Positions 53,593 through 64,000 are shown, counted from the stretch's first letter. The stretch is DNA of 64,000 nucleotides from Sinomonas sp. P10A9 (GCF_041022165.1 NZ_CP163302.1:992001-1056000); one strand, 5' to 3'. The notes: generated by a model from the letters alone, not told the origin. Program-made: numbers and translations.

Positions 53593-54909
53593 ATGGAGAA
53601 CCTTCTCGATCTCCCGCTCGCGAGCGCCGACCCAGAGGTCGCCGCCGCCATCGATGCAGAGCTCGCCCGCCAGCAGGGCACGCTCGAGATGATCGCGTCG
53701 GAGAACTTCGCGCCGGCCGCGGTGATGGAGGCGCAGGGCTCGGTCCTGACCAACAAGTACGCCGAGGGCTACCCCGGACGCCGCTACTACGGCGGCTGCG
53801 AGCACGTCGACGTGATCGAGCAGCTGGCCATCGACCGGGCCAAGTCCCTCTTCGGCGCCGGGTTCGCGAACGTCCAGCCGCACTCGGGTGCGCAGGCCAA
53901 TGCCGCCGCGATGCATGCCCTCATCCAGCCCGGCGACACGATCATGGGCCTCGACCTGGCCCATGGCGGGCACCTCACGCACGGGATGAAGCTCAACTTC
54001 TCCGGCAAGCTCTACAAGGTCGTCCCGTACCAGGTCTCCGAGACGGACCACCGGATCGACATGGCGCAGGTAGAGAAGCTCGCCGACGAGCACCGGCCGC
54101 AGCTCATGATCGCCGGCTGGTCCGCGTACTCGCGCCAGCTCGACTTCGCGGAGTTCCGCCGCATCGCCGACAAGGTCGGCGCCTACCTGCTTGTGGACAT
54201 GAGCCACTTCGCGGGCCTCGTGGCCGCGGGCCTGCACCCCAACCCGGTCCCGCATGCCCACGTGACCACGACGACCACGCACAAGACCCTCGGCGGTCCG
54301 CGCGGCGGCATCATCCTCACCAACGACCCCGCGCTGGCGAAGAAAATCAACTCGGCGGTGTTCCCGGGCCAGCAGGGCGGCCCGCTCGAGCACGTGATCG
54401 CCGGCAAGGCCGTCGCGTTCAAGTTCGCCGCGACCGAGGAGTTCGCGGACCGCCAGGCGCGCACGCTCGAAGGCGCCCGCATCCTGGCCGGGCGGCTCCT
54501 GCAGGACGACCTCGCGGCCGCGGGGATCGGCGTCGTCAACGGCGGGACCGACGTGCACCTGGTGCTCGTGGACCTGCGCCACTCCGAGCTCGACGGCCAG
54601 CAGGGCGAGGACCGCCTGCATCGGATCGGCATCACGGTCAACCGCAACGCCGTCCCGTTCGACCCGCGCCCGCCGATGGTCTCCTCTGGCCTGCGGATCG
54701 GCACGCCGGCCCTGGCCACCCGCGGATTCGGTGCCGCCGAGTTCACCGAGGTCGCGGACATCATCGCCGCAGCCCTCAAGCCCGAGTTCGACGACGAGCT
54801 GGCCGCCTCGCTGCGCTCGCGCGTGGCCGTCCTCGCCGACAAGCACCCCCTCTACCCCAACCTCACCCCGGCCAGCGCCGGGGCCGATCACGAGAACGGA
54901 GCCCAGTGA
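53593..54909 (+). CDS. glyA: Serine hydroxymethyltransferase (catabolic copy)
   Basis: A 438-aa PLP enzyme interconverting glycine plus methylene-THF with serine. The PLP lysine is K231 in [22 protein letters not shown] context; [37 protein letters not shown] and [15 protein letters not shown] are all typical. Placement at the head of the sarcosine oxidase operon marks it as the copy that uses both products of sarcosine oxidation, glycine and methylene-THF. AAGGAGG precedes ATG 53593. The stop overlaps the soxB start (TGATG). Confidence 0.95.
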   Translation: MENLLDLPLASADPEVAAAIDAELARQQGTLEMIASENFAPAAVMEAQGSVLTNKYAEGYPGRRYYGGCEHVDVIEQLAIDRAKSLFGAGFANVQPHSGAQANAAAMHALIQPGDTIMGLDLAHGGHLTHGMKLNFSGKLYKVVPYQVSETDHRIDMAQVEKLADEHRPQLMIAGWSAYSRQLDFAEFRRIADKVGAYLLVDMSHFAGLVAAGLHPNPVPHAHVTTTTTHKTLGGPRGGIILTNDPALAKKINSAVFPGQQGGPLEHVIAGKAVAFKFAATEEFADRQARTLEGARILAGRLLQDDLAAAGIGVVNGGTDVHLVLVDLRHSELDGQQGEDRLHRIGITVNRNAVPFDPRPPMVSSGLRIGTPALATRGFGAAEFTEVADIIAAALKPEFDDELAASLRSRVAVLADKHPLYPNLTPASAGADHENGAQ

Positions 54910-56126
54910 TGGCGGATCTGCTGCCCGAACACCCGGACTTCCTCTGGCACAACCCGGACCCCAAGCCCTCGTATGACGCGGTCATCGTGGGCGGCGGCGG
55001 CCACGGTCTCGCCACGGCGTACTACCTCGCCAAGAACCACGGGATGACCAACATCGCGGTCCTCGAGCGCGGCTGGCTCGCCGGCGGCAACATGGCCCGC
55101 AACACGACGATCATCCGCTCGAACTACCTGTGGGACGAGTCGGCGGCGATCTACGAGCACTCCCTCAAGCTCTGGGAGCAGCTCCCCGAGGAGCTCGAGT
55201 ACGACTTCCTGTTCAGCCAGCGCGGCGTCATGAACCTCGCGCACACGCTCCAGGACGTGCGCGAGTCCGTCCGCCGCGTGGGCGCGAACAAGCTCAACGG
55301 CGTGGATGCCGAGTGGCTCGATGCCGACCAGGTCAAGGAACTCTGCCCGATCATCAACGTCAGCGAGGACATCCGCTACCCGGTCCTCGGTGCCACGTAC
55401 CAGCCGCGCGCCGGCATCGCGAAGCACGACCACGTCGCGTGGGCCTTCGCCCGCAAGGCGGACGAGCTCGGCGTCGACATCATCCAGAACTGCGAGGTCA
55501 CGGGCTTCGTCAAGGACGGCAACCGTGTGGTCGGCGTCCAGACGAACCGGGGCACGATCGCCACGGGCAAGGTAGCCCTCTGCGCGGCGGGCCACTCGAG
55601 CGTGCTGGCCAAGCTCGCCGGCTTCGACCTCCCGATCCAGTCGCACCCCCTCCAGGCGCTCGTCTCCGAGCTCCACCACAAGGTGCACCCCACGGTCGTC
55701 ATGTCCAACCACGTCCACGTGTACGTCTCCCAGGCGCACAAGGGCGAGCTGGTCATGGGCGCGGGCATCGACTCCTACAACGGCTACGGCCAGCGCGGGG
55801 CGTTCCACGTCATCGAGGAGCAGATGGCAGCCGCCGTCGAGCTCTTCCCGATCTTCGCCCGGGCGCACCTTCTGCGCACGTGGGGCGGCATCGTCGACGT
55901 GACGCTCGATGCGTCCCCGATCGTCGGCAAGGCCCCGGTCGAGGGCATGTACGTCAACTGCGGCTGGGGCACGGGAGGCTTCAAGGGCACCCCGGGCGCC
56001 GGCTGGAGCATGGCGCACACCATCGCCACGGACGAGGCCCACGCCCTCAACGCACCCTTCGCCCTCGAGCGCTTCGAGACCGGCGCCCTCATCGACGAGC
56101 ACGGCGCCGCCGCCGTGGCCCACTGA
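54909..56126 (+). CDS. soxB: Sarcosine oxidase subunit beta
   Basis: A 405-aa flavoprotein subunit of heterotetrameric sarcosine oxidase, which oxidises the N-methyl group of sarcosine to give glycine, H2O2 and methylene-THF or formaldehyde. The FAD site is [18 protein letters not shown], and H173 in [10 protein letters not shown] is where I recall covalent FMN attachment. [15 protein letters not shown] and [17 protein letters not shown] are family-specific. The start shares a base with the glyA stop. Confidence 0.95.
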   Translation: MADLLPEHPDFLWHNPDPKPSYDAVIVGGGGHGLATAYYLAKNHGMTNIAVLERGWLAGGNMARNTTIIRSNYLWDESAAIYEHSLKLWEQLPEELEYDFLFSQRGVMNLAHTLQDVRESVRRVGANKLNGVDAEWLDADQVKELCPIINVSEDIRYPVLGATYQPRAGIAKHDHVAWAFARKADELGVDIIQNCEVTGFVKDGNRVVGVQTNRGTIATGKVALCAAGHSSVLAKLAGFDLPIQSHPLQALVSELHHKVHPTVVMSNHVHVYVSQAHKGELVMGAGIDSYNGYGQRGAFHVIEEQMAAAVELFPIFARAHLLRTWGGIVDVTLDASPIVGKAPVEGMYVNCGWGTGGFKGTPGAGWSMAHTIATDEAHALNAPFALERFETGALIDEHGAAAVAH

Positions 56127-56163
56127 GCCCCAGGCTCAGGTAAGCACAGAAAGGAGCCAGAGC

Positions 56164-56466
56164 ATGCTTCTCATCACCTGCCCGAACTGCGGCCCGCGCG
56201 ACGAGACCGAGTTCCACTACGGCGGCCAGGCCCACGTGGCCTACCCCGAGAACCCCGCCGAGCTGACCGACACCGAATGGTCGCGGTACCTCTTCTACCG
56301 CGAGAACCCCAAGGGCACCTTCGCCGAGCGCTGGGTCCACACCGCGGGCTGCCGCAAGTGGTTCAATGCCCTGCGCGACACCGTGACCTACGAGTTCAAG
56401 TCCGTCTACACCGGCGCAGCCCCCGCAGCAGCGCCAGCTTCAACCCCGACAGGAGGCCAGAAGTGA
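56164..56466 (+). CDS. soxD: Sarcosine oxidase subunit delta
   Basis: A 100-aa zinc-binding subunit. C6 and C9 ([12 protein letters not shown]) with H59 and C63 ([17 protein letters not shown]) give the four zinc ligands known in this family. [14 protein letters not shown] and [16 protein letters not shown] are strongly characteristic. AAAGGAG precedes ATG 56164, and the stop overlaps the soxA GTG (GTGA). The C-terminal tail is Ala/Pro-rich and probably disordered. Confidence 0.95.
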   Translation: MLLITCPNCGPRDETEFHYGGQAHVAYPENPAELTDTEWSRYLFYRENPKGTFAERWVHTAGCRKWFNALRDTVTYEFKSVYTGAAPAAAPASTPTGGQK

Positions 56467-59438
56467 GCCACCCGACCCAGTCGTTCCGCCTCCCCGCCGA
56501 GAAGGCGGCGGCCGCGCGGATCTCGCGCGACGCCGTCGTGCGCTTCACCGTGGACGGCACCGAGTACGAAGGCCTCGCGGGCGACACGGTCGCCTCGGCG
56601 CTCCTTGCCAACGGCGTGGCCGAGGCCGGGCCGTCCATGTACCTGCGCCGCCCGCGCGGCATCCTCGCCGCAGGCGTCGAGGAGCCCAACGCCCTCCTCA
56701 CGGTCAAGGACCGGGGAGCCGGCGGCGTCGACGAGACGATGCTCCCTGCCACGATCGTCGAGCTCACGGACGGGCTTGAGGCCACGTACCTGTCCGGCCT
56801 CGGCACTCTCGATCCGCGTACCGATAACGCCGTCTACGACAAGAAGCACGTCCACGCCGACGTCCTCGTCATCGGCGCAGGGCCGTCCGGCCTCTCCGCG
56901 GCCCGCGAGGCCGCCAGGACCGGCGCCCGCGTCATCCTCATCGACGACCAGCCCGAGCTGGGCGGCTCGCTGCTCTCCGCTCCGTCGGAAACGGTCGACG
57001 GCGTCGCCGCACCCGAGTGGATCGCCGCGGCTGCCGCCGAGCTCGCCGCGGCGGACGAGGTCACGGTCCTGACCCGCACGAACGCGTTCGGCTCCTACGA
57101 TTCGAACTACGTCGTGGCGCTCGAGTCCCGGACCGACCACCTCGGCACCGTCAAGGCCCGCGAACTGGACGCACAGGGCGTCTCGCGCCAGCGGCTGTGG
57201 CACATCCGTGCCGGACAGGTGGTCATCGCGACCGGCGCCCACGAGCGTCCGATCGTGTTCGCGGACAACGACCGCCCGGGCATTATGCTCGCCTCCGCGG
57301 CCCGCACGTACCTCAACCGGTACGGCGTTCGCCCCGGCTCCGCCGCCGTCGTGTTCACCACGAATGACTCGGCGTACGCCACCGCGACGGACCTCGTCGC
57401 TGCGGGCGTCCCCGTGGCCGCCGTCGTTGATGCGCGGCCTGCGAAGACCGCCGTGGCCCTCGCGGCTGAGTCGGCCGGCCTCCGGGTCATCTCCGGCTCC
57501 GCGGTTGTCTCCACCGAGGCGAGCGCAGCGGAAGGCGACAGCAGCGGCCGGGTGAGCGGCGTCGTCGTGCGCGGGCTCGATGCGGCTGGCAACCTGAGCG
57601 GCGCCTCCGAACGACTCGAGGCTGACCTCCTGGCCGTCTCGGGCGGCTGGAGCCCGCTCGTGCACCTGTTCAGCCAGCGCCAGGGCAAGCTGCGCTGGGA
57701 CGAGGAGCTGGCCGGGTTCGTGCCCGCCACGACCGTCGAGGCCCAGCAGGTCGTGGGTGCGGCGCGGGGCTCCTACGAGCTCGCCGACGCCCTCGCCGAG
57801 GGCTCCCACGCGGGCGCCGTCGCGGCGTTCAACGCGGGCTTCGTGACCGAGGCCGGCGAGCACGCCTCAAGCCTCCCCTCACACCCCGCCACCGCCTCGG
57901 CCCCGACCCGCCAGGTCTGGCTCGTCCCGGGGGAGACCGGAGGCCCCGCCGACTGGAACACCCACTTCGTGGACTTTCAGCGCGACCAGACGGTCCACGA
58001 CGTGCTCCGTGCGACCGGCGCGGGCATGCGCTCGGTCGAGCACGTCAAGCGGTACACCTCGATTTCCACCGCGAACGATCAGGGCAAGACGTCCGGAGTG
58101 AACGCGATCGGCGTCATCGCTGCCGCGCTGAAGGGCGAGGGGTCTGCTGCCCCCGGCATCGGCGAGATCGGCACGACGACGTTCCGCGCCCCCTACGCGC
58201 CGGTCGCCTTCGCGGCGATGGCCGGGCGCAAGCGCGGCGAGTTGTTCGACCCCGAGCGCATCTCCTCGGTCCATCCGTGGCACGTCGCGCAGGGCGCCAA
58301 GTTCGAGTTCGTCGGCCAGTGGCTGCGTCCGTGGTACTTCCCCCAGGGCGAGGAGACCATGGACGAGGCCGTGCTGCGCGAGTGCGCCGCCGTGCGCGAG
58401 TCCGTGGGCTTCATGGACGCCACGACCCTCGGCAAGATCGAGATCTGGGGCGCGGACGCGGGCGAGTTCCTCAACCGCATCTACACGAACGCGTTCAAGA
58501 AGCTCGCCCCGGGCATGGGCCGCTACGGCGTCATGTGCGGCCCGGACGGCATGATCTTCGACGACGGCGTGACCCTGCGCCTGGACGCGGACCGCTACTT
58601 CATGACCACCACGACCGGCGGGGCCGCGAAGGTCCTCGACTGGCTCGAGGAGTGGCACCAGACGGAGTGGCCCGAGCTCGACGCGAACTTCACCTCCGTC
58701 ACCGAGCAGTGGACCACCGTGGCCGTGGTCGGCCCGAAGTCCCGCGAGGTCATCTCGAAGGTCGCCCCGGAGTTGGACGTGGACAACGGCGCCTTCCCGT
58801 TCATGGCGTGGCGCGACACGACCCTCGCTTCCGGCATCCCGGCCCGCGTGTGCCGCATTTCGTTCTCCGGCGAGCTCGCCTACGAGATCAACGTGGCCAC
58901 CTGGTACGGGCTGCAGGTCTGGGAGGACGTCGCCGAGGCCGGAGCGGAGTTCAACATCACCCCGTACGGCACCGAGACCATGCACGTGCTGCGCGCCGAG
59001 AAGGGCTACCCGATCGTCGGCCAGGACACTGACGGCACCATCACCCCGCAGGACGCGGGCATGGAGTGGATCGTGTCCAAGGCGAAGGACTTCGTAGGCA
59101 AGCGCTCGTACTCCCGCGAGGACACGGCCCGCACCGACCGCAAGCACCTCATCTCGCTCACGCCCGTGGATCCGTCCTTCCGCCTCCCGGAGGGCACGCA
59201 GGTCATCGAGCAGGGCATCCCCACGGACTCCTCCAACGGCCCCGTGCCGATGCAGGGATTCGTCACGTCGAGCTACCACTCGGCGGCGCTGGGGCGGTCG
59301 TTCGCCCTGGCCCTCATCAAGAACGGCCGCAACCGCATCGGCGAGGTCCTCACCGCCGTCGCCGGGGACCGGCTCGTTGACGTCACGGTCGGGGAGACCG
59401 TCCTGTTTGATCCTGAAGGGAAGCGCCGTGATGGCTGA
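56463..59438 (+). CDS. soxA: Sarcosine oxidase subunit alpha
   Basis: A 991-aa subunit with three regions: an N-terminal 2Fe-2S-like/ubiquitin-fold segment ([24 protein letters not shown]), an NAD-binding domain ([22 protein letters not shown]), and a C-terminal GcvT-like folate domain ([60 protein letters not shown]). The folate domain captures formaldehyde as methylene-THF. GTG 56463 overlaps the soxD stop. Its end overlaps soxG by eight bases, so the whole operon is translationally coupled. Confidence 0.95.
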   Translation: MSHPTQSFRLPAEKAAAARISRDAVVRFTVDGTEYEGLAGDTVASALLANGVAEAGPSMYLRRPRGILAAGVEEPNALLTVKDRGAGGVDETMLPATIVELTDGLEATYLSGLGTLDPRTDNAVYDKKHVHADVLVIGAGPSGLSAAREAARTGARVILIDDQPELGGSLLSAPSETVDGVAAPEWIAAAAAELAAADEVTVLTRTNAFGSYDSNYVVALESRTDHLGTVKARELDAQGVSRQRLWHIRAGQVVIATGAHERPIVFADNDRPGIMLASAARTYLNRYGVRPGSAAVVFTTNDSAYATATDLVAAGVPVAAVVDARPAKTAVALAAESAGLRVISGSAVVSTEASAAEGDSSGRVSGVVVRGLDAAGNLSGASERLEADLLAVSGGWSPLVHLFSQRQGKLRWDEELAGFVPATTVEAQQVVGAARGSYELADALAEGSHAGAVAAFNAGFVTEAGEHASSLPSHPATASAPTRQVWLVPGETGGPADWNTHFVDFQRDQTVHDVLRATGAGMRSVEHVKRYTSISTANDQGKTSGVNAIGVIAAALKGEGSAAPGIGEIGTTTFRAPYAPVAFAAMAGRKRGELFDPERISSVHPWHVAQGAKFEFVGQWLRPWYFPQGEETMDEAVLRECAAVRESVGFMDATTLGKIEIWGADAGEFLNRIYTNAFKKLAPGMGRYGVMCGPDGMIFDDGVTLRLDADRYFMTTTTGGAAKVLDWLEEWHQTEWPELDANFTSVTEQWTTVAVVGPKSREVISKVAPELDVDNGAFPFMAWRDTTLASGIPARVCRISFSGELAYEINVATWYGLQVWEDVAEAGAEFNITPYGTETMHVLRAEKGYPIVGQDTDGTITPQDAGMEWIVSKAKDFVGKRSYSREDTARTDRKHLISLTPVDPSFRLPEGTQVIEQGIPTDSSNGPVPMQGFVTSSYHSAALGRSFALALIKNGRNRIGEVLTAVAGDRLVDVTVGETVLFDPEGKRRDG

Positions 59439-60147
59439 GACGACTGTTGTGACACCGCTTGCATCCACCCACGCCCCCCTCGCGGGCCCCGGGGCGCCCG
59501 GCCTGCGCCGCAGCCCCGCGGCGCAGCTCGCCGATGCTTTCGCCGCCGCGACCGCTGCCACCGCCGCTGACGCCGCGCGTGCCGTTGCGGTGCGCGAGGT
59601 GCCCTTCCTGCCCCAGCTCGGCCTGCGGGCCGTGGCAGGCTCGGCGGGTGCCGCCGCGCTCGAGTCTGCGCTCGGCGTGTCCCTGCCCTCCGGGCACGGG
59701 AACACCACGTCCGGCGGCGGCTTCACGGTCCTGTGGATCGGGCCGGATGAGTTCCTCGCCGTCGGCGACGAGGGCGGCGCCGCGACCTCGGACCGCGGCC
59801 CCGCCGAGGCCGCACGGGTGGGCGCAGCGCTGGGCGAGGTGGGCGCGCGGACGCCGGGCGCCGTCGTCGACCTCTCCGCGAACCGGACGACGTTCGAGCT
59901 GACCGGCCCAAGCGCCCGGACAGTGCTCGAGAAGGGCGTTTCGTTCGACCTGCACCCGCGCCACTTCGCCGTGGGCCAGGCCATCGCGACCGTTCTGGAC
60001 CACGTCCCCGTGCTCGTGTGGAAGACGGGGGAGGACGCCTACCGGATCCTGCCCCGGGCGTCCTTCGCGGACCACGTGGGCCGGTGGCTCATCGACGCGA
60101 TGCGCGAATTCGCGGTTCGCGAGCTGACGGCGCCGGGCGCGCGGTGA
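59431..60147 (+). CDS. soxG: Sarcosine oxidase subunit gamma
   Basis: A 238-aa subunit, longer than the usual 190-200 because of an Ala/Thr-rich N-terminal extension (residues 1-60). The family core is recognisable: [54 protein letters not shown] and [26 protein letters not shown], related to the GcvT fold. ATG 59431 lies within the end of soxA. It completes the SoxBDAG heterotetramer. Confidence 0.92.
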   Translation: MAETTVVTPLASTHAPLAGPGAPGLRRSPAAQLADAFAAATAATAADAARAVAVREVPFLPQLGLRAVAGSAGAAALESALGVSLPSGHGNTTSGGGFTVLWIGPDEFLAVGDEGGAATSDRGPAEAARVGAALGEVGARTPGAVVDLSANRTTFELTGPSARTVLEKGVSFDLHPRHFAVGQAIATVLDHVPVLVWKTGEDAYRILPRASFADHVGRWLIDAMREFAVRELTAPGAR

Positions 60148-60151
60148 CGGC

Positions 60152-61045
60152 ATGACGACTGAATACGTCCTGACGCTCGACTGCGCCGAGGGACCCGGGA
60201 TCGTGTTCGCGGTCTCAGGATTCCTCGCGGAGCACGGGTGCGACATCGTGGACATCAAGCAGTTCGGGGACCGGCGCGCGGGGCACTTCTACATGCGGGT
60301 GCATTTCGAGGCCCCCGCCGGCGACGCCGCGGCGCTCGGCTCGCAGGCCCTCTCGGATGCCGACGACGACATCGATCGCCTCCGCGCCGACTTCGCCCCG
60401 GTCGGAGCGAAGTTCGGCATGGCGTGGCAGCTGCGTCCCGCGGGGGAGAAGACCCGCGTGCTGCTCATGGTCTCCAAGTTCGGGCACTGCCTCAACGACC
60501 TGCTCTTCCGGGCGCGGATCGGCGAGCTCCCGGTTGACATCGTCGCCGTCGTGTCCAACCACGAGGACCAGCGGAGCCTCGTGGAATGGCACGGCATCCC
60601 GTACCACCACATTCCGGTGACGAAGGAGACCAAGCCGGAGGCCGAGGAGAAGCTGCTCTCGCTCGTCGACGCGTATGCGGTGGAGCTCGTGGTGCTGGCC
60701 CGCTACATGCAGGTCCTCTCCGACGCGCTCGCCACGAAGATGGCCGGACGAGTGATCAACATCCACCACTCGTTCCTGCCTTCCTTCAAGGGCGCCAAAC
60801 CTTACCACCAGGCGTGGGACCGGGGTGTCAAGACGGTCGGTGCCACGGCGCACTACGTGAACGCAGAGCTCGACGAGGGGCCGATCATCGCCCAGCAGGT
60901 CATCGAGGTGGACCACACCCACTCGCCCGAGGACCTCGTCGCGGTGGGCCGCGACGCCGAAACGAAGGCGCTCTCCAACGCGGTTCGCTGGCACTGCGAG
61001 GGCCGCGTGATCCTCAACGGCAACCGCACGGTGGTGCTGCGGTAG
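60152..61045 (+). CDS. purU: Formyltetrahydrofolate deformylase, copy 2
   Basis: A 297-aa PurU with ACT domain (YVLTLDCAEGPGIVFAVSGFLAEHGCDI) and catalytic domain ([42 protein letters not shown]). It begins four bases after the soxG stop, so it is in the glyA-soxBDAG operon. As with copy 1 beside dimethylglycine oxidase, it would regenerate THF and discharge one-carbon units as formate. The two copies differ at many positions, so they are old duplicates or separately acquired. Confidence 0.94.
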   Translation: MTTEYVLTLDCAEGPGIVFAVSGFLAEHGCDIVDIKQFGDRRAGHFYMRVHFEAPAGDAAALGSQALSDADDDIDRLRADFAPVGAKFGMAWQLRPAGEKTRVLLMVSKFGHCLNDLLFRARIGELPVDIVAVVSNHEDQRSLVEWHGIPYHHIPVTKETKPEAEEKLLSLVDAYAVELVVLARYMQVLSDALATKMAGRVINIHHSFLPSFKGAKPYHQAWDRGVKTVGATAHYVNAELDEGPIIAQQVIEVDHTHSPEDLVAVGRDAETKALSNAVRWHCEGRVILNGNRTVVLR

Positions 61046-61074
61046 CAGGCCACCGTCTGACGCCATCCGCCCCC

Positions 61075-61117
61075 GTCAGAGGGTCACCTCCTGAACATCA
61101 GGAGGTGACCCTCTGAC
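61075..61117. terminator. Bidirectional terminator with a 20-bp perfect stem
   Basis: Arms 61075-61094 and 61098-61117 pair perfectly around a 3-nt loop. It lies between the convergent purU and EamA genes; the EamA stop is inside the right arm. The stem contains GGAGGTGACC, the core of the 21-bp repeat family. Confidence 0.88.
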
Positions 61118-62054
61118 GTTTCCTGCCCTCGGAGGCTCCCGAGCGGCGGCGTCCTGGCCTCCGCGTGTGCATTCCCGCGTACGCCCCTCCCACCACGAGC
61201 AGGCCGCCGAGGAAGAGCGTCGGCGTGAGCGGCTCCGCATCCAGGAGCGAGGACAGGATGACGGAGGGGATGGGGATGAGCAGGAACTGGTAGGTCGTCG
61301 CAGAGGCGCTCCATCGCCTCAGCACGAATAGGAAGGCCGCGAAGATGATGACGGTCGAGACGATGAGGAAGCCCACCGCCACGAGCGTGGTGCCCTGGGT
61401 GGGCAGCGCCCACCGTTCACCCGATGCGGCAGAGGCGAGGGCCAGCAGAAGGGCCCCCACCCCCATGCCGATTGCGTTGAGCGAGGCCGCCGGCGCCCGG
61501 GGGAACCGTTTGACAGCTACGGCGCCGCCCGCGATGGACACCGCCGCGGCGACCATCGCCGCCATGCCGACGAGGGACGACGCGGACAGCATGCTCGTGC
61601 CGATCCCACTGATGACGGCAATGCCGAGGATGGCGACGAGGGTTCCCCCCAGACGTCTCCAGCGGAACACCTCGATCCTGAAGGCCGCCGCGAGGAGGAT
61701 CGTGGCGAGCGGAGCGGCCGCCAGCACGATCTGGGCAAGCCCGGCGTGCACGGTGCGGAGTCCCTCGTAGATGAACCCGTAGGCGAGCCCGAAGTTCAGC
61801 ACGCCGTAGAGCAGGGCCCCGACGAGCTGCCGTCCGCGCGGGAAGGCCGTGCGCTGGGCCGCCATGACCGCCCCGAAGACGAGCGCCGCGAGCGCGAAGC
61901 GCAATGCCGCCCCGAACAGGGGGTCGAGTTCGCGGTTGCTGTAGCGGATTGCGACAGCATTCCCGCCCGTGACGATGAGGGCGCCGACGAAGACCAGAAC
62001 GGTCAGGGCGTTCTTGCCTCCGGCAGTGCTCACTCCATCTCCGGAAGCGTTCAT
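61098..62054 (-). CDS. EamA/DMT-family transporter
   Basis: A 318-aa membrane protein with about ten hydrophobic helices in two EamA repeats (NALTVLVFVGALIVTGGNAVAIRY...PLFGAALRFALAALVFG and SLVGMAAMVAAAVSIAGGAVAVKR...LLVVGGAYAGM). Such proteins export or exchange small metabolites or amino acids. The start is uncertain: ATG 62054 keeps all helices but has no good ribosome-binding site, and ATG 62090 is possible. It is convergent with the sarcosine operon; no substrate can be inferred. Confidence 0.82.
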   Translation of the reverse strand: MNASGDGVSTAGGKNALTVLVFVGALIVTGGNAVAIRYSNRELDPLFGAALRFALAALVFGAVMAAQRTAFPRGRQLVGALLYGVLNFGLAYGFIYEGLRTVHAGLAQIVLAAAPLATILLAAAFRIEVFRWRRLGGTLVAILGIAVISGIGTSMLSASSLVGMAAMVAAAVSIAGGAVAVKRFPRAPAASLNAIGMGVGALLLALASAASGERWALPTQGTTLVAVGFLIVSTVIIFAAFLFVLRRWSASATTYQFLLIPIPSVILSSLLDAEPLTPTLFLGGLLVVGGAYAGMHTRRPGRRRSGASEGRKRQRVTS

Positions 62055-62157
62055 GCCATCAGTGTGCGCGCCCGGTGCCTTCCGGACCATCGCGTGATCG
62101 CGCTATCCGACGCGGGCCCACCGCCCTTGCTTGCCCGCAGCGCTATTCCGCGGCGTT

Positions 62158-62505
62158 CTATTCCGCGGCGCGCGTGGTGCCGCTGCCCCCCACCCAGTCC
62201 TCGGTCACCGCAGGGGGGAAGTCCACCGTCTGGAGCGTCTCGACGACGGCGGAGACCTCGGGATGCGTCTTGGTGAGCCGGGCGCGGAGGAGAGCAATGA
62301 CCGAGATGAGGAACCACGCGATGTTCGTCACCACAGAGGGCCACGCGCCGTGGTAGGCGCCGTTGACCATGAAGGCGCACGAACCCAGGAGGTTCGCCGT
62401 CTGGAATCGGCGGCCCGGCCGCAGCCAGCCCATGGAGACAGACAGGTACGCCACCAGGACTGCGACCGCTCCGGCCCATCCGGTGACTTCAATCGGCACG
62501 TCCAC
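62158..62505 (-). CDS. CBU_0592-type small membrane protein
   Basis: A 115-aa protein with three hydrophobic segments: VTGWAGAVAVLVAYLSVSMG, FQTANLLGSCAFMVNGAYHG and PSVVTNIAWFLISVIALLRA. The GW.GA...L.AYL...G and N.LGS pattern is that of CBU_0592/YgjV-like proteins of unknown function. GTG 62505 has AAGGGAG upstream. The start overlaps the end of the GntR-Cache gene by 17 bases on the same strand, so the two are probably coupled. Confidence 0.68.
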   Translation of the reverse strand: MDVPIEVTGWAGAVAVLVAYLSVSMGWLRPGRRFQTANLLGSCAFMVNGAYHGAWPSVVTNIAWFLISVIALLRARLTKTHPEVSAVVETLQTVDFPPAVTEDWVGGSGTTRAAE

Positions 62506-63994
62506 GGGCGCTCCCTTCAGATGTCTGCATTGCTTGCGGGCTGCGGGACGGCGTGGCCGTCGGCCGCGGCGCCTGCGCCAGATGGAGGCGCCAGGGGACG
62601 GGTGGGAGGGCGATGGTCCGGGCCACCTCGGCGGTGGAGGAGAAGATGTCGCCGACAAGGCTGCCGGAGTTGGCTGCGATGACAACGTCCATCTGGTCGA
62701 CGATGCACGATCCCCACGGAAGCGATTCGAGGAACGGCGCGAATCCCGCCTGGAGTTGGCTCACCAGGACATCGGCCACCGCGGCCCCGATCATCCGCCC
62801 CTCCCTCATCACGCATTTGCTGAACGTGACGATGTACGCGTTCGAGCCGTTCGCGTCGACATAGGCGTAGCTGGCCTGGACCGGTTCTGTGGCCCCTTCC
62901 CGGGGCCACCAGGGAGCGGTGGCGTAGTCGTAGTACTCGAGGTCCATCTCGAGCCGCTGCGGGGTGCTGCGGCCAGGCGGAACATAGGCCCACACGAAGC
63001 CTGACTCGCCGAAGAACCTCGAGTCCGCGAGGAATCCCGTCCCGTAGAGGATGGGATGCGTCTCGACCAGAGTGTCGTGCGCGATCTGATAGACGCCTTC
63101 CAGCTCGTCCAGGCCTCCGCCCGGGGCAGCATCGAGGGCGGCGTGGACGGCCTCTTCGACGACGTGGATCGACGCGACGGCCGTCTTCTCGATCTCGGCG
63201 GCGAGCGCTCCGATGGACGTGATGGCACCTTCTTCCCCCAGGCCGCCGCGCAGAGCAGCGTCCTGGGGTGCGGTGTCCATGGACATGCGCAGGTCGATCA
63301 GAGCGTTCATCTCGCGGCGGACGTGCCCTTCGGCCCGGGTGCGCGCGAGGAGGGTATCGCCACTGCCGATGGCCCCCACGATCTCGGCATGCTCGCGCGC
63401 GGCCGTGAGGCCTTCGCCCGCGGTGCTCGTCCAGATCAGGGGCCCGACCTCGGCCTGGAGCGCCATCTCCTGCCGGGTGAGCCGGACGGACCGTGACGCG
63501 GCCGCGAGTTCAAGGTGGAACTTGCTGTCCGCGCGGGCCATGTCTGCGGGTTCATGGGCTGTCCCGACCATGGCCCCGAGGGATGCGAGGCGCGCGACCG
63601 AGATCTGCTGCGGCCGTGCGGCCGCTGCCGCCGCGGCTGAGCCCGCCAGGACCGCCCGGTACTCGCGGATGTCGCGGAGGGCGTCAAGGGAGTAGGCGCC
63701 CAGCGCATCCCTCCGCGCCCGGGCCAACTGGCCCGTGTTCGCCTTGACGAAGCTTCCACCGCCACGGCCTCGGCGTGTTTCCACGAGTCCCAGGTGGCGG
63801 AGCTCGGCCAGGGCTGAGCGCAGCGTCTGCGTCGAGACGCCCATCATCGCCGCGAGGTCGTTCTCGCTGGGCAGCTGGGTCTCGTCCTCGAGGACCCCCA
63901 GCTCGATCGCCTGCCTGATCCGGCGTCCGATCTCCTCGCCGCGCTCGGCGGTCTCAAGGGGGGCGAAGGCGAGTTGTTCCCTCCAACTGCTCAC
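62489..63994 (-). CDS. GntR-family regulator with C-terminal Cache-like domain
   Basis: A 501-aa protein, twice normal GntR length. Residues 21-85 are a GntR winged helix (EIGRRIRQAIELGVLEDETQLPSENDLAAMMGVSTQTLRSALAELR), 100-240 an FCD-like helical domain (RDIREYRAVLAG, DSKFHLELAAASRS, EHAEIVGAI), and about 255-450 look like a PDC/Cache sensor (HPILYGTGFL, LDLEYYDY..PWW-type patterns, SYAYVDANGSNAYIVTFSKCV, RMIGAAVADVL). Cache domains are normally extracytoplasmic; none of the protein is hydrophobic enough to span a membrane, so sensing would be cytosolic. GTG 63994 is six bases from the window edge; a longer form outside cannot be excluded. Confidence 0.78.
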   Translation of the reverse strand: MSSWREQLAFAPLETAERGEEIGRRIRQAIELGVLEDETQLPSENDLAAMMGVSTQTLRSALAELRHLGLVETRRGRGGGSFVKANTGQLARARRDALGAYSLDALRDIREYRAVLAGSAAAAAAARPQQISVARLASLGAMVGTAHEPADMARADSKFHLELAAASRSVRLTRQEMALQAEVGPLIWTSTAGEGLTAAREHAEIVGAIGSGDTLLARTRAEGHVRREMNALIDLRMSMDTAPQDAALRGGLGEEGAITSIGALAAEIEKTAVASIHVVEEAVHAALDAAPGGGLDELEGVYQIAHDTLVETHPILYGTGFLADSRFFGESGFVWAYVPPGRSTPQRLEMDLEYYDYATAPWWPREGATEPVQASYAYVDANGSNAYIVTFSKCVMREGRMIGAAVADVLVSQLQAGFAPFLESLPWGSCIVDQMDVVIAANSGSLVGDIFSSTAEVARTIALPPVPWRLHLAQAPRPTATPSRSPQAMQTSEGSARGRAD

Positions 63995-64000
63995 GAGTCC

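Noticed and set aside
53571-54900. Long extra coding frame overlapping glyA
   Set aside because: It is an Arg/Pro/Gly-rich out-of-frame shadow; the glyA frame has all catalytic motifs and a ribosome-binding site.

Overview
The window is a GC-rich actinobacterial chromosome segment. Dense codon use with G/C third positions, many GTG starts, leaderless-type promoters, a mycothiol-dependent formaldehyde dehydrogenase and a dimethylglycine oxidase that closely follows my memory of the Arthrobacter globiformis enzyme all point to the Micrococcaceae (Arthrobacter/Sinomonas group). No taxonomic search was possible, so this is an inference.

Region 1 (1-20756) is mostly housekeeping. It holds the tail of an unknown gene, a NUDIX hydrolase, a decayed IS30-type element, two translationally coupled exported phosphoesterases, a DUF6314 gene directly behind tRNA-Arg(CCT), membrane proteins, an inositol-monophosphatase-type enzyme, a small stress-like group with a DUF892 ferritin-like protein, a DUF222/HNH nuclease gene divergent from pcrA, sucCD, a flavin monooxygenase, a TPR-LuxR regulator, a zinc alcohol dehydrogenase and a yeast-type (Fcy1-like) cytosine deaminase.

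Region 2 (20818-61045) is a roughly 40-kb catabolic supercluster for N-methylated nitrogen compounds. One arm is creatinine uptake (NCS1 permease, inferred), creatininase, creatinase and an MHS transporter, flanked by two near-duplicate IclR regulators. The other arm is choline/betaine: ProVWX-type uptake, BetA and BetB convert choline to glycine betaine; a Rieske oxygenase with separate Rieske ferredoxin and ferredoxin reductase probably converts betaine to dimethylglycine; dimethylglycine oxidase gives sarcosine; SoxBDAG gives glycine; GlyA gives serine. Both arms meet at sarcosine. The methyl groups leave as formaldehyde or methylene-THF. They are handled by two PurU formyl-THF deformylases, a mycothiol-dependent formaldehyde dehydrogenase with a metallo-beta-lactamase partner, and the ribulose-monophosphate pair HxlB/HxlA. 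Regulators encoded inside the cluster are three IclR, two GntR, one PucR and one kinase-like LuxR protein.

Three short palindromes recur in these promoters. GTTGCR-N5-YGCAAC lies before creatinase, the MHS transporter, the betaine-oxygenase operon and the choline operon. TGATATATCA-type sites lie before both GntR genes, purU/dmgO, mscR and glyA-sox. RTGASTCAY lies before permease/pucR and the two oxygenase/choline operons. The betaine-oxygenase and choline promoters look like copies of one 64-bp module. Separately, arrays of a 21-bp-period repeat built on a GTGAC core occupy several intergenic gaps.

Region 3 (61098-64000) has an EamA transporter, a small CBU_0592-type membrane protein and a GntR regulator with an unusual C-terminal Cache-like domain.
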